Of a stretch of 64,000 bases of DNA, positions 33,854 through 45,684 are shown one piece after another; positions within the stretch are counted from its first letter, which is position 1; each line of letters starts with the position of its first letter. The position numbers and the translations under genes are program-made. Source of the DNA: Amylostereum areolatum (Eukaryota > Basidiomycota > Agaricomycetes > Russulales > Stereaceae); contig SAXG01000005.1 in NCBI GenBank assembly GCA_012932865.1, positions 1,233,121 to 1,297,120 of the forward strand, written 5' to 3'. The notes under the pieces were generated by a model, which saw nothing but the letters and a program-made list of their open reading frames with translations, made no database searches and had not been told where the DNA came from.

Positions 33854-34866
33854 ATGTTTGCCGCACGAGTTGTCAGACGTAGTTGCACTTCCCCGTCCAG
33901 TTCCCGCAAGGCAACTGTCGACCACCGCTTTGAGGCGTTCGGACGCTCTTTTCGTTGTACGCTCCCCAATTTCTCTCCCCCTTCCCCGCGCACTCATCCA
34001 GGATGGTAGCACCGGGATACCAGTTACAACAACCCCAAGGCGCGTTGTGACATTGGTTTTAGAGTATATATCATGCTGACTACAGTGCAGATTCCATTCG
34101 AATTCACCGCGGAGAACATGAAGCATGCGGAGGAGATCATCTCGCACTACCCTCCACAATATAAGAAGGCGGCGGTCATTCCCTTGCTCGACCTCGGACA
34201 ACGACAAAACAAGGGGTTTACAAGCATTAGCGTTATGAACTATGTCGCGAAACTTCTTGAACTGACACCAATGCGTGTGTACGAGGTGGCAACTTTCTAC
34301 ACAATGTTCAACCGGTGCGTGCACTCGCGTAACTCCAACCCACTGTCACGGGTTTCTCATGCACTGTTGGGATAAAGTGAGCCTATTGGCCAGAACTTCG
34401 TGCAAGTGTGCACAACAACGCCGTGCATGCTGCGGGGGTCGACCGAAATCCTGAACACCGTGTGTTCTCACCTTGGCGGCATCAAACCCGGAGAGACCAC
34501 CAAGGACGGAAAGTTCACGGTCATTGAGGTCGAGTGCCAGGGTGCGTGCAGCAACGCGCCAATGATGGCCGTCGGTGATGATTTCTACGTACGTCTCCCT
34601 CCCCTTCCTTCATTGTCCTGGCTATAACGCAGAGTTCGTAGGAGGACCTCACGGCGGAATCTACGAAGAAGATTCTGGACGCGTTTAGCAAAGGGGAGAA
34701 GCCGAAGCCGGGTCCACAGAGCGGTCGGCATACGAGCGAAAACTCGGCTGGTCTAACTGCGCTCACGTCCAAGGTGCGTAGCTCTTTCTGAATGTTGATG
34801 GTTGTGTTACTGACTATCTGGCAGCCATATGGTCCTGGGGAGTTTTGTCAGCCTGACTTCCAGTAG
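33854..34866 (+). CDS. NDUFV2: Complex I 24 kDa subunit (NDUFV2), one frame break in presequence
   Basis: Six exons: 33854-33956, 34010-34039, 34091-34314, 34378-34588, 34642-34773, 34825-34866; 742 nt, 246 aa after skipping one base. It carries one [2Fe-2S] cluster in the NADH-oxidising arm of mitochondrial complex I. Cluster ligands are visible as C-x4-C in [14 protein letters not shown] and C-x3-C in [13 protein letters not shown]. Also seen: [32 protein letters not shown], and the end [10 protein letters not shown]. The basic presequence [14 protein letters not shown] continues as [16 protein letters not shown] only if one base near 33905-33915 is skipped. Exon 2 (30 nt) supplies [10 protein letters not shown]. 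The intron 34040-34090 begins GC and lacks stops, so its removal rests on the family sequence. Confidence 0.88.
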
Positions 34867-35273
34867 ACATAGGCTACACGCAGTGACCCACTGACCATGG
34901 TTTTGACATTTGAACTATTTGTGTCAAAGACTACCAACGGAAGTCAAGGAAGCTGCATTCCTGTTACTTGCAAGGGTTGTTGGATTGACACAGTTGCACT
35001 GTCCGCCACACAAATGCAGAAAGCGAATCAGTATATTTCTGCAAAATCCCTGAACTGCTACTCTTCTCGTGGATCATCAAAGGACGTATGTTTGCCATGT
35101 ATGCCCTTAGTATTCATTACCCTTCCGGAAGCGTATCATGTGGCGTGTGATATATATTGTTACATGATCATCATAGTCCATGCATTGTACGTGCGCTTGT
35201 CGTGGTCGAGAGACTGTTTCACGTAGATTATAATACGAGCATCGGTGGATAAGAGTCAAGCTGTCGTCGATCA
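34867..35273. other. Convergent 3' flanks, nothing recognised
   Basis: AT-richer segment between the stop codons of NDUFV2 (plus) and the bestrophin-like gene (minus). The 109-codon frame at 34897 has no splice support or recognisable features. Confidence 0.45.
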
Positions 35274-37284
35274 TCAGTCGTCACCTTCCCCATCGTCCCA
35301 TCCATGACCACCGATGCCGCCCTCAGGAAGTCGGTCGATCATATACCTAGAAATTCCGTGAGTTTTATAGCTCACTTCGGAGGGAAATGTTCAACTGACT
35401 CAACCTCTTCTTTGAGGTCGTGGCAATAGCGGTCCAGAGGGAGATCTGAATCGTCCAGCCCTGTAGAGTGTACATCCTCGTCAAACGACGTAGACGGGGG
35501 AAAAGCTGAGTGTTTTACCAAAAGGCATCTCAATCTCGTCGGCTATACCTTCAATACCCATGAATGTGAATGCGACGACGGTGACCACCGGGATGGTCGC
35601 CCATCCCAACTCCCGGATAAGCGTGAAAGGAAGGGCAAAGAGGTAAAGAGTGACACATTGCTTGAGGTGTATACTGTCTGAAAACGAGGCGAAACCTTTT
35701 AGGACATTCAACGCAGACCACAATAAAAACTCACAAGACTTCGGGATGGGAGTATTAGCAATGCGTTCCAGATTCGTCAGCTGTTCAACCATGCCCTGGA
35801 CGCTGAGGGTATCGTTTGAGAGAGGTGGTCAAGGTCATACCAGACTGACATCTCACATCTGATTCATCGCATTGGCACCTGCACGACGTTATCATTAATT
35901 GGGTACTATCAAGTCCGAGGAGACGCAACCTACCAGCAGGGCCTACCGTCTCGAGCAGCCCATCGCGGCGGAAAGAGAATAGCACCCTGGTGATTTCGTG
36001 TGCAATCCTACATTGGGCGCTCAGTATCGGAGCAGGATTGACTACCAGATCACGTACACTAAAGGCAGGGGCATTGACGCGTCTTCTGGGCTGCTGAAGC
36101 TGACTGTGCGGTGTCCTGAGTCCAACAATGGCGTCCGCGAATTCACGAGCTTGTCAATGCTCCTCTTGACACGCACGCGCTTTGTCGCTCCCGATGATGC
36201 AAGGACAGGATCGCGTTCCGGGCTCTCCGTGATTCGGGCAGGACTCGTGGCTCCTGACTTGTCAGGCGAATCCAAGGCGTTGTATGACATAGCAACAGAT
36301 GTACGCCCCGAACGCGTAGCGTAGCCATGCGCGCGGAGAAACGACTTGGGTATCAGATCGGCATAGTCATCCCAGGCTAGGCCGTCTTCCTCGCGCAGAT
36401 AATGTTTGACGGCGAAGGCAAATAAGACAGATAACTTGAGGACGTCAGACTTCCGCCTGTGGAGTTGGGTAGCTGTGACGTCGGTCGTGGGAGTCTTGCC
36501 TTTGGCACCCAGAGGTGTCGCATCGGTCGGTGGAAGGGCAACTTGGATCCAAACCAGACGAGTGAAATTGCGAACCTGTGACAACTCAGCAGATGCCGGG
36601 GAGAGGAAGAAGAGAACGCACTTGATGGGTCAGCGCACCGAAAGACTTGCGCCCTTCGTAGAAACGATCATACGACGTCCTGCCCGACGTTTAGTTTGTA
36701 AGACACGACAGATTGCGATGGGAACGTACCCATTTCTTTAAGATGTGGCCATGAAGGTTCAATAACGACGAGATCCAGAGGGACAGATGCACCCACCTAA
36801 ACACCAGGACCAAGCCAACCTATATCGTATCGTAGAAGTCAGAACTCTTATGACCACATAGTAAACACTCGACACACACCACGACGGCCAACAATGGGGT
36901 CACTGAGTTGGTTAATGCCACCGCCCGACCCTTGTGCGACGCAATAGCGACGGCAACCGCGACGGCTGTCACCGTCAATACTGGCCCTAAGATGCGGCGG
37001 ATAATCTGAAGTCTGCGCGTCAGCATAGTCCATCCACGCAGGAAGGGGGTGGCGCATACACTATTCTTGATACGGAAAACATCCGGAAGCCAAGAGTACT
37101 GGCGGAGGACGGGAGGCTTTAGCAGCAGGTCTGGAACGATACAGCTTTGCTCGGAGGCTGACCTTTCGCAAACGTTGTCTGGAGATCAACTTGCGCTTCT
37201 AGTATGGAAATCAGCAACTTCAATGGCAAGACAGTCATCACGCACCTTGGGGATCGACGGCTCAGCTGCGACCGAGGGCGACAT
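35274..37284 (-). CDS. Bestrophin-like (UPF0187) membrane channel
   Basis: Fourteen exons: 37246-37284, 37174-37198, 37060-37130, 36880-37005, 36797-36819, 36730-36735, 36622-36679, 36058-36575, 35934-36007, 35857-35878, 35735-35802, 35519-35677, 35400-35460, 35274-35346; 1323 nt, 440 aa. Family words: IIRRILGPVLTVTAVAVAVA, LTNSVTPLLAVV, VGLVLVFRNGTSYDRFYEGR, VRNFTRLVWIQ, IVQGMVEQLTNLERIANTP, IHLKQCVTLYLFALPFTL, ELGWATIPVVTVVAFTFMGI and IADEIEMPFG. This is the fungal UPF0187/bestrophin family, predicted anion channels of organelle or plasma membranes. A 6-nt exon (36730-36735) encodes part of FRNG and is needed to keep frame and family sequence. The splice between exons 2 and 3 is the least certain. 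Confidence 0.82.
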
Positions 37285-37826
37285 GACTTTTGTTTCTACG
37301 GGAGCAGGCCAGCTGAAAAGTCACTGCACGTATAAGGTTACTTCTGGGTCTGCAACTGCCAGATGGTGTCGAATTCGAATGTCAAACTCGGGGGAATCTG
37401 GGTGTGGAGATGTGTAGCGTGGAGGCCGGACCGAGACCGTCTGATGCGCGTGATAAATGCGCGTCTTGTCATCGTCAATCTCACCGAGTCCAGAACACTC
37501 TTGAACACTCTACGGAACACAAAATGAAAGTGTCCAAAGCGACGGTATGAAAACGAATATAAGTACAGTCTGGTACAGTGGTGCAAATGCAAGAGTCGGT
37601 TTTGGGTTGATCGCATTGGGCGATGGCCAGCCTTAAGCTACAAATATCGATAACATACTGGTACAACGGTCGAACAGTCAAAGCGTAGATCCGGCGGAGG
37701 AGAGGCCGCGAAGGGGTACAGAGAACGGGATGGGTATCGCAAAGCCATGGTATCGCGGTGAGTGCAGGTATCGCTAGTAGGGAATGGGTGGGGACGTGAG
37801 GTTTGAATACATAAAACCGCTCGCAA
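37285..37826. other. Intergenic, promoter of the bestrophin-like gene
   Basis: About 540 nt between the bestrophin start and the TEA-factor stop, both on the minus strand. No coding signal seen. Confidence 0.45.
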
Positions 37827-39509
37827 TCACTGGACGTTTTCTTGACCCCGGGTCTCCGATTTGATACTACTGTCGTCATCTTCCTCGAGGGTCCCTGCGA
37901 CGGAGCCCAACGAGCTGTCCACGGAGGAGGACGGTGTAAGTGCGGAAAATAAGGGTCGTATAGCGACCGGAGAAGCAAGCTCCAGGTTCTCTAGGGATTG
38001 ATTGACATGGTCCTCGAAGAATTGAGAATGGGACGGGTTGTTTCGAGAGGATGGTACCGAGGAAAGGAGTTCTTGTCTTGGCGGGTACTGATAAGAAAGA
38101 CGTCGAACGACTGGATAGTACGCATGCGAATGGGCTTGGCGTTCCGTCCATTGCTGGTGGTTGTCACAAGCCATGCGAGACGTGGAGCGTAAAAGAGGGC
38201 TGCCGATGGGGCTAGGGTATGGCGAAAACGAAGGGCTTTCACACGGAGAGCTGTAACAGCTCTGGTAATGAGAGAATGCCGAAGAGGACGCAGATGGCGG
38301 AGGTTGAGGGCGGTAGCTTTCCGGTGGTACTGAGTGCATGGATACACCTGGGGATACCAAGCCATACGATGCTGAGGGAGGCGCAGACAAGTGACGGCCG
38401 TATGGATCCAGTACATTCCTCCGGTGGAAAGGCAGACGCTTCGCAGGACGAAGTAGCTCGGGCGGTTGGTCAGGAGTATGGGTGATTTGATCAACGGGTG
38501 TGAATGGGCCAGCATGTCGCATCGTACGACCAAAATAGGAAGTGGGGTCGAGCGCTCCAGGAAGAATCGGATTATGAGAGGCGTACTGACTCGATCCCGA
38601 GTCAGAAGGGCCGAACGCTGGCGGGGGAGGGAGCTCGACTTGCAACTGCAGTACTGGAATATTTGACGCCAATCGCCTGCGAGACATGGAAGGAGATTGC
38701 CAATGAGCCGAGTCAGTAGCTGATGTCGAATGTACAATGATCCGTGGCTGAAGCTCGACAGCCTGGATCAGCTTCTCTGGCAGTTCACCACTTGATGAGC
38801 TACTCGCAGGATGAAGATTGCTAGTCGAAAAGTTCGGGTCGGTATTTTCATCTTGGCCTACGTCTTTCGGAAACCCTCCCGGATTGCCCACGCCAACTGC
38901 ACCTGAAGGCAGAAATCAGTATAACGTCAGGGTTTGCGGTTGAAGGCCTACCCTGAGTCGGTGTATTCGCATCTGACCCTCCAGGGGATCCTGCCTCAGG
39001 CGTCTCGTCTGAACGACGGCTTGTTAAACGCCCCGAGCGAACGAGGTCCATCACTATTGGAAGGATGTTAGCATAAGGATTGCTGACTGCCAGAATATCG
39101 TTACTTCGAGGGTCATTGTGATGAAGTTGCCTCATCCTTTGAAGGCGACTCGCGACTTGCTTCCTGGTGCGAATCTTGCCTGTCTTCTCCTTGATGTACT
39201 GCTGAATAAGTTGACATCTCCCTAGGACTACTGTTCGACCCAGCGATGTTCCGTCGGTGAGCTTGACACGACTTTCCGAAGCTGGATACATCATGAGCGC
39301 TGTTATACGATGGCTATCAGTGAGGTTATACCCGCCCATCCTGATCCTTAACACGCACCTTCCATCATGGCATTCTGCAGGTCTTCTGGCCAAACCGCTT
39401 CGCTGCCGTCTTTGAGTAACCGGGTAGAGGTGTTCCCGCCGCGGCGGTACGCGACGGTGGTGGGTCTCGCGCAAATTTTCCGAGGAGAGTGAGAAATCAT
39501 GTTCGACAT
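37827..39509 (-). CDS. TEA/ATTS-domain transcription factor (TEC1/abaA-like)
   Basis: Three exons: 39359-39509, 38952-39299, 37827-38902; 1575 nt, 524 aa. The TEA DNA-binding domain is at about residues 30-110: RLLKDGSEAVWPEDLQNAMM, then ALMMYPASESRVKLTDGTSL, GRTVVLGRCQLIQQYIKEKT, then GKIRTRKQVASRLQRMRQ, with the canonical third helix (TRKQVASRLQ). The remainder is Ser/Pro/Tyr-rich and disordered. Fungal members (TEC1, abaA) control filamentous growth and sporulation. It is transcribed divergently from the chromosome-axis-like gene at 39877, with 367 nt between starts. The ATG at 39509 precedes a second in-frame ATG three codons later. Confidence 0.85.
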
Positions 39510-39876
39510 CGGAGGAAGGAGAGGAAAGGAAGGCGATGTATCACTCGAAACGAGAACAGTTGGGAGAAGGAGTGGATGACCGTCTGTCGGGCGGGCGTAG
39601 AAGAAGGGGGAAATGAAAGAAGAAGAAGAAGAAGAGGAAAACGGGAGCGTTCAAGCAGGTTTAGAGGCTGGCGAGCCGGGCTGTGATTGCGTCACCTTTA
39701 GGCTTTCGGTCATGGTAGTATTGGTGATGTCCCAAAGTAGCCTGCGTAGTACCATATACGGACTCAATATAATCACGTGACCGTGTTCTTACAGCCGCCG
39801 GCGTCGCCGCTTCGGAATCCTACACCTTCGCCTTTTTCGTCTTTCCTCGTTCTTTCAGACTGTTTCATCGCCGCCT
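39510..39876. other. Divergent promoter between TEA factor and axis-like gene
   Basis: No coding signal. It contains a GAA-rich microsatellite near 39618-39650 and the TCACGTGA element at 39773. Confidence 0.45.
39773..39780. promoter_or_regulatory. TCACGTGA palindrome upstream of the axis-like gene
   Basis: A perfect octamer 97-104 nt before the ATG at 39877; the same word occurs at 28421 and 58397. Confidence 0.45.
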
Positions 39877-42800
39877 ATGACGGACCTGCAGAAACGAATC
39901 TCAAATTTACTCAAACTTCTAAGGCGGGATGCGGCGCCATGGAGTCAACGCGACCGCGATGCGGTTGAGCGATTAGCATCGTCTGTAGAAACGCTAGTAA
40001 GTTCTGTATACAGGATTACACCATTACTGCATCTCCTGACCGTCCCTCGGGGCTTACAAGATATCGACCACATCACCCTCAGTTCAAGCCAGAATCGAAG
40101 CCGCCGACCTCCTGCGATTGTCTCTCCCTTCGTTCTATAAAAAGTTTCGGAGTGCTTCTCTCCAGCTGTCCGTCAGCGTGTTCTCGTTCATTGTCCGGTC
40201 CAAGGTCGCAGCGGCCTATAAATCGAGGCAAGAAGCCGATATGGAGTCCTGGCAGCTGCCTGCGGAGGCTATCATCAATGGGGTTCTGGTATGGCTTTCC
40301 CGTCTAGCACTAGTTTCTCTACTAAATAGAAGTATAGGATTACTTTGAATCTCAGTCGGAGAATGAGGCCAACAGTAAGGGATACTCTTTATAACTGTCC
40401 TTTACTCACTGTAACGAGCAGGTGAATTGAAGCTAGATATCGGCAAGATATACTACGCCGAGATCTGCAAATTATTCTTTTCTCCTCTATTTCCTGTTCC
40501 TTGGACGTCGTTCTCTCTCAACCTTCGTGTCGCGGTGAGTGCCCGCATTTCCCCCGTCTGTTCAGCTTTACTTATAAGACTGGGCGCGCATACATCCACT
40601 TTGGATCACCGATACGGCGTTAATCAGACCTACACGCTCCTCACCTACACTGCCCAGTATTGCACCCCAAATCAGGAGAAACTTCGCAAGCTTTTGAAAG
40701 GGTAAATCATTCCAGTTCTATCTTGGCATGCTTGATATAGCTGATATAATCAATGTAGCGATAATCTGGGGAGCATCATCGTTTCGACAAAAGGTATCCT
40801 ATCTCATGTTATGTTTCTTAGGAATACTCACCGAGACGTGCAGACATTCTGGCCTTGGATGAACTCCTCAACGTTCTTGCAACCTTGATACCGGTGACAA
40901 AAGGACACGCCGACGGTCGCGAGCGTCGCATGGTGTTCATCCGCGAGTGCTTTCTTCATACGCCAATCCGTCACCCCCGAGGAAAAGGTATCGTAAGGAT
41001 TCTGGATAACATCAGCTCTTCAAACTGGGAAGAGACTTCGGAGCGAATCATCGACATGCTGGCTAAAGAGCTCGAATTGTAAGTGTCGGGGACCAGACGT
41101 AGGATGTTCAACTTATGCATGAGTCTATAGCCCTCAACCCTTCGTATTCGACACGTTTTATGTGTCAGGACTTGCAACTCCCCACACCGAACCAGTTAAA
41201 CGATGCTATCTTGACAGCATGTCTATTTTATTCAATTGTGTCAACGACAAAGTGAGCTTTATCTGGCAAGCGTTCTAATCGGATTGGCCACCTGATCCAT
41301 ACTTAGGACAATACTTTGGAAATGTCTGTGGTCCCCTATAGCTCAATTCGGCGCATCAGCATATCTGAGATTGGCACTGTTTTGGTCGAGCTTTCCTCTC
41401 CGCCCATTTATCACAAAACTGTGCTTCGAGCAGCTTCCGGGACATCTTCATCGTCTATCACAATGACACTCACTTTTACGGAAGATCAGATTGATAGGCT
41501 TCTACGGACCCTACGGTGTCGAGGACTGGTCCGTCCTACTACCCATAATAGCGCATACCTCCACTCACTGGCGTCTGAGAAATAGGAGAATCGCATTGTA
41601 TACAACGGGACAACGTTACGCTCACGCACCAATCGAATTTCCATCAACAAAGTCCCAACTCGATTGGAGTTTTACGATGACTCTCGTATCATATCTCAAT
41701 CCTATGAGGTAGGCGCCAAACCCTCAACTCGACCGGATTAGAAATCCATTAACCCCCGTATTGTACCGCAGGAAAGGGTCAAGATAGTTGAAGAAGGAGG
41801 TGTGTAATTCTTTTTTTGACGACTACGTTGTCTGGTTGACACAACCTTTAGTACAACAGCTCAGCGACGCCGGCGACGATGCCCCGCTTGATGGCAGGTT
41901 TGTCGTGGAAGATGGAGGCACAATCTCACGGATGGTCGCTTTCGCAACCCTCGCCGATGACCAAGAGAATCCTTGGTCCTCAAATCCCGGCTTTGTCTGT
42001 TCTTGACGTCGCCTCTTCAACCGAGCCTATCATTCCCTCGGCATCAATTTCTTCTCCCATTGCGAAAAGAGGCCCCCCTGACCCTAACAAGGTCAATGTT
42101 CAACTCCAAGAGGACCTTTTTGGAAGCAATGATGACCTCTCCGACCTCTCTGACGTGGAGTCTGTCGACGAGGCTACGAGGCGTGCCTCACATTTGCGAA
42201 ATGCGACAGGCACTACCTCACGCTTTAAAACAGTCGACCCTGCGACTCCGAAGGTCGCCGTTATTGGACAGGCGCCTTCCCAGTCTGCACCGACTTCGAA
42301 GCCCAAGCCCACGTCCAGCGCCAGAGCAAGCAGAGTGGTTGATCCGCAAAGCGCGGACGAGTCTCGTCTCTCCCCTTCGCCCACACAAGCTATTAAGAAG
42401 AGACTGGTCACCAAGGGTAAAGGTCGAAGCACAAGGGAAGCCTGCACGTCCCAACCCCGCTTCCTCGACCGCCGTTCCTGCTGCATCGCCAGAGGGCAAG
42501 TATACTACATCTAGGCAAAAGAAGAATGCGCAGCCAAAGGCTGGTCGCGTGAAGCCTCTTCAAGCACCCAAAGAGCTGGAAGCACCCTCCAAACCCCGTG
42601 GGCCATCGAGGACGTCCGACTCGTGCGTCCGCCGCAGCCGCTTCAAAGAAGATCGCTGCTTTGGAGGCCCAGTCCGGTCCAATAGAACTCGACAATTCGC
42701 ATATATCTGCTCTACAATCACCCACCTCACGCTCGGTCGTCATTGCTGACGATAATTCAGATAATTCATCTAAAGGTATGCTTATATTATCCATTTTCCC

Positions 42801-45369
42801 CGAAGCTTATGCCTCCGTAGATGGTGGAAAGACCAAATCAGCTACGACTCCTGCCCCTCACTCGAAGAACCCGCCAGTCCAGCATGATAAGCGACCCGCC
42901 AATACGCCCAAACGCAAGCGGGAGGTGGCACCTGACGAAGAAGTGTCCGTCCTTAACGAAGCATCGTTTGATCCACTACCTACCAAACGGGCTCGCGTGG
43001 AGGCTAAAGTAGACACCCAGTCTGGCATCCAGCCCAAGAGATCCGAATCCCAGGACGTCAGGCCACGGACGACAGCCACGACAAGGGCGAAGAAGAAGTA
43101 CGGCAATCGTTCCAGGAAAGACAAAGTATCTACCCCTTCTACATCTGCTGCCCCGCTAGATAGCGTCGACTATGATGAAATACCGGGAGGTGCGTCGCCT
43201 GCGAGGGCAGACAAGCCATGGTCCTCGCTATTCGAAGGAGGTTCGAGTTCTCCGGCCAGGGTCCCCATGGCGGGAGCCCAATCAAAGGTCTCGGGAATGA
43301 AGACAAATGACCGGAACAAGAACATGAAGCAGGATCAAAAGCCTAAGCCGAGATGGAAGAAGGTGGAAAATAGGCCAGAGATTCGGGTCGAAGATGATCC
43401 CAGTTTGCCAGCAACAAGCCCGACTCTTATGGACGTCCCTATCGCCCATGGGGATGACAGATCTCCCTCGCCGATCTCCAACGTTATCGAGTCAGGACAA
43501 TTCAAGGTGCGTAAACATCTTTTTCAAGGTGCGGCCTCCTGACCTTCATCGTCCAGGCGAAACCGACATCTCCCCCAGCGGAGAGACCTCCCAAGCCGCT
43601 GATCGAAGATGACGATACGCCTGACTTGCGCTCCTCCGTGACTGCTCCGAAGGTGCCTTCTTACCTCTTTATACTGTAACTTCATCCAACATGTAATACA
43701 GGAAAGTCGGCCTGGACCTAAGACTGTACCCACTTCGAAAGTAGAGGTACAGCCATGCTGTAGTGCAGACTAGCTTCCACGTCTAACCCCACGCCTTAGC
43801 CCACGGATGCGCGTTTCCAATCCGCTTCTGCAAACCCGCCTTCCAGCGTATCTGCACCGAAGTTAGCGCCCCGTGGCACTCAAGACTCGCCTATTGAGCT
43901 GGATCTTCACGAATTGGATAGTTCTGCCATGGTCACCGAACCAAACCTGCCACCCTCGCTAACGATGGCAAGCTACTATGTATTCCTGCATCAACGTCGC
44001 ATGTTGTCTGATCATGCTCCATCCGCAGAAATCGTCGATCAAGCCGGAGGCCGAGGTCAACGCTACTTTGAGATCCCTGACCAAGACGCTGGACCCATCT
44101 GAAGTACGCCTAAATGCCTACCTCTTCCCAGACTTTCTTCACATAAGCACTTCTACAGGACCCCCTGGACATCCAACCAATTGATCGAACACAGACTGTT
44201 ACCAGCCCTCCGAAGAGGGCGAAAGTGAAGGCGAAGGCGATCACGCCCTTGCCCTCCGAAGCTCGATCTATAACCCAGACACCCCAGAACGATTTCAACT
44301 TCGAGGAAGGTGAAGAAATATTCGAGGACAAACATGAAGACTATCACGTCATACTCAACACCTCACTGGGCTTGCCGCCATTTGATCTGGAACCAACTGA
44401 AGAAGGACATGATGAAAAGAGCGAACGTGCAGTCGTACAACAGGACATTCGCGAATCGTCGCCTCCCCGTCGCAGCAAGTTTGCCACCGTGTCATTTGCA
44501 CCACCCAACGTAATTGTTGATGAAGATGAAGCCGACGAGGACACCCTACTCAACCTTGACACGGAACTGCAGCCTGAACCCCGTGAGACCAAAACAATCT
44601 CAGCTGTTTCAGGTCTGTGTGCACAATTTTTTGATCCGGTATGCGTTGACTAGGATGCACTACTGTAGGCGGTCCTCGTCCCGAGTCACCTTCTCGCAAA
44701 CCTTTGCTTCAGCGTCTCGTCCCTCTTCCCGTTCAGGAGAAGCAACCCCGCGACCGTCTTTTCGCAAGCTCTATGCTGCCGCTCAAATCATCGAAGGACA
44801 CCAAGCGCAAGAGGCAATCAGCAACTGAAACACCGGACGACGTTGTCGACGAACTTGACGCGTGCGTCGAGGAAATAACCACTGTACTTACCTGTTTCCC
44901 AAACCTGCTATATTTGTGATGTTGAACACTTGCGCAGATCATCAGGGACCTGGGCTACTTTGTCGCAAACCAAGTCCGGGAAGGCTTCACCGGCATGAAG
45001 GATAATGTTTTCGTGCTACGAAACCGGTTCCTGCAACAATTGGCGCGAGAACTCCGGGAGATCAACGACGAGAAGTCAGTGTCTTGCCCTAATTGACCTG
45101 GCCTTTCGTCTATCCTGCCGCTGAACGGGTGGTACCTAACACTTGTTCATAGCACCCACACTCATAACGAACTCATCTCTCTCGAGAATGCGTACGCCGA
45201 TTACTCTGCCAGGAAGCTCACGGCGTTCGAGTACGCGGTACAATCTGCGGGAGAAGGGTGCCAGCAGGTCGAGGATGTCATCAAAGAGCACGACCGGCGC
45301 GCGATTCGACGGGCGAAGAGGGCAGTGGTGGCACCTCTCCCGGCGAGCGTCTTAAGATTGATCCAGTAG
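39877..45369 (+). CDS. Putative meiotic chromosome-axis protein (Red1/SYCP2-like)
   Basis: Twenty exons: 39877-39996, 40061-40288, 40338-40374, 40422-40701, 40759-40793, 40844-41078, 41131-41251, 41307-41528, 41586-41708, 41772-41799, 41852-42775, 42821-43506, 43557-43652, 43702-43746, 43800-43979, 44029-44103, 44159-44612, 44669-44883, 44938-45074, 45153-45369; about 1484 aa after skipping three bases in the 924-nt exon (near 41985, 42420, 42600). Residues 1-350 are helical (ARM-like: DELLNVLATLIPVTKGHADG, RMVFIRECFLHTP). Residues about 353-467 form a beta-rich PH/Spt16M-like unit (YSSIRRISISEIGTVLVELS, TFTEDQIDRLLRTL, RLEFYDDSRIISQSYE). A long acidic/basic disordered stretch with KRPANTPKRKRE (nuclear signal) follows, and a coiled coil ends the protein (QVREGFTGMKDNVFVLRNRF, QLARELREIND). 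This order (ARM, PH-like, disorder, coiled coil) is that of Red1/Rec10/SYCP2 axis cores. The assignment rests on architecture, not on a sequence search. Confidence 0.6.
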
Positions 45370-45498
45370 GCGGGCGAGGTCTCACTTGTCCGACGATTTT
45401 CTTGGTCAACCCAACGTCAAAGTCTGCGTTTCTTGTTCTCGCCTGGCTCTAAAGGACTTTTAATTCTCCCGGTGTTTCTTGCACACGGCCGGTCTCGT

Positions 45499-45684
45499 CT
45501 AAACTCTGCCTCTATGTTGCGCTCTGTGGCTTCCTACAGTATGCTCTTCCCAGTATACGTACTTCTTGCCGTCAATGTTTCGAGCCAGATCCTTCCATAG
45601 TTCGCTATTCTTCTGGTGTAGGTCTGCACTGGAATGTATTTTCATACCGATGATACCGTTGCAAAGATAGTTGAGAGCGAGCAT
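45499..45684 (-). CDS. Small unrecognised ORF
   Basis: A 61-codon frame from ATG at 45684 with a hydrophobic start (MLALNYLCNGIIGMK) and a charged middle (SELWKDLARNIDGKKYV). The composition looks protein-like, and the frame stays open upstream to about 45770 before a stop, so a short upstream exon is possible. No family was recognised; a small mitochondrial membrane protein is one guess. Confidence 0.3.
   Translation of the reverse strand: MLALNYLCNGIIGMKIHSSADLHQKNSELWKDLARNIDGKKYVYWEEHTVGSHRAQHRGRV

Noticed and set aside
34897..35226. 109-codon plus frame after NDUFV2
   Set aside because: Random composition in an AT-rich 3' flank, no splice partners or recognisable motif.
36042..37284. 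Transporter or channel operon with the TEA gene
   Set aside because: Adjacent genes on one strand, but separate promoters and no functional link; fungi do not use operons in this way.
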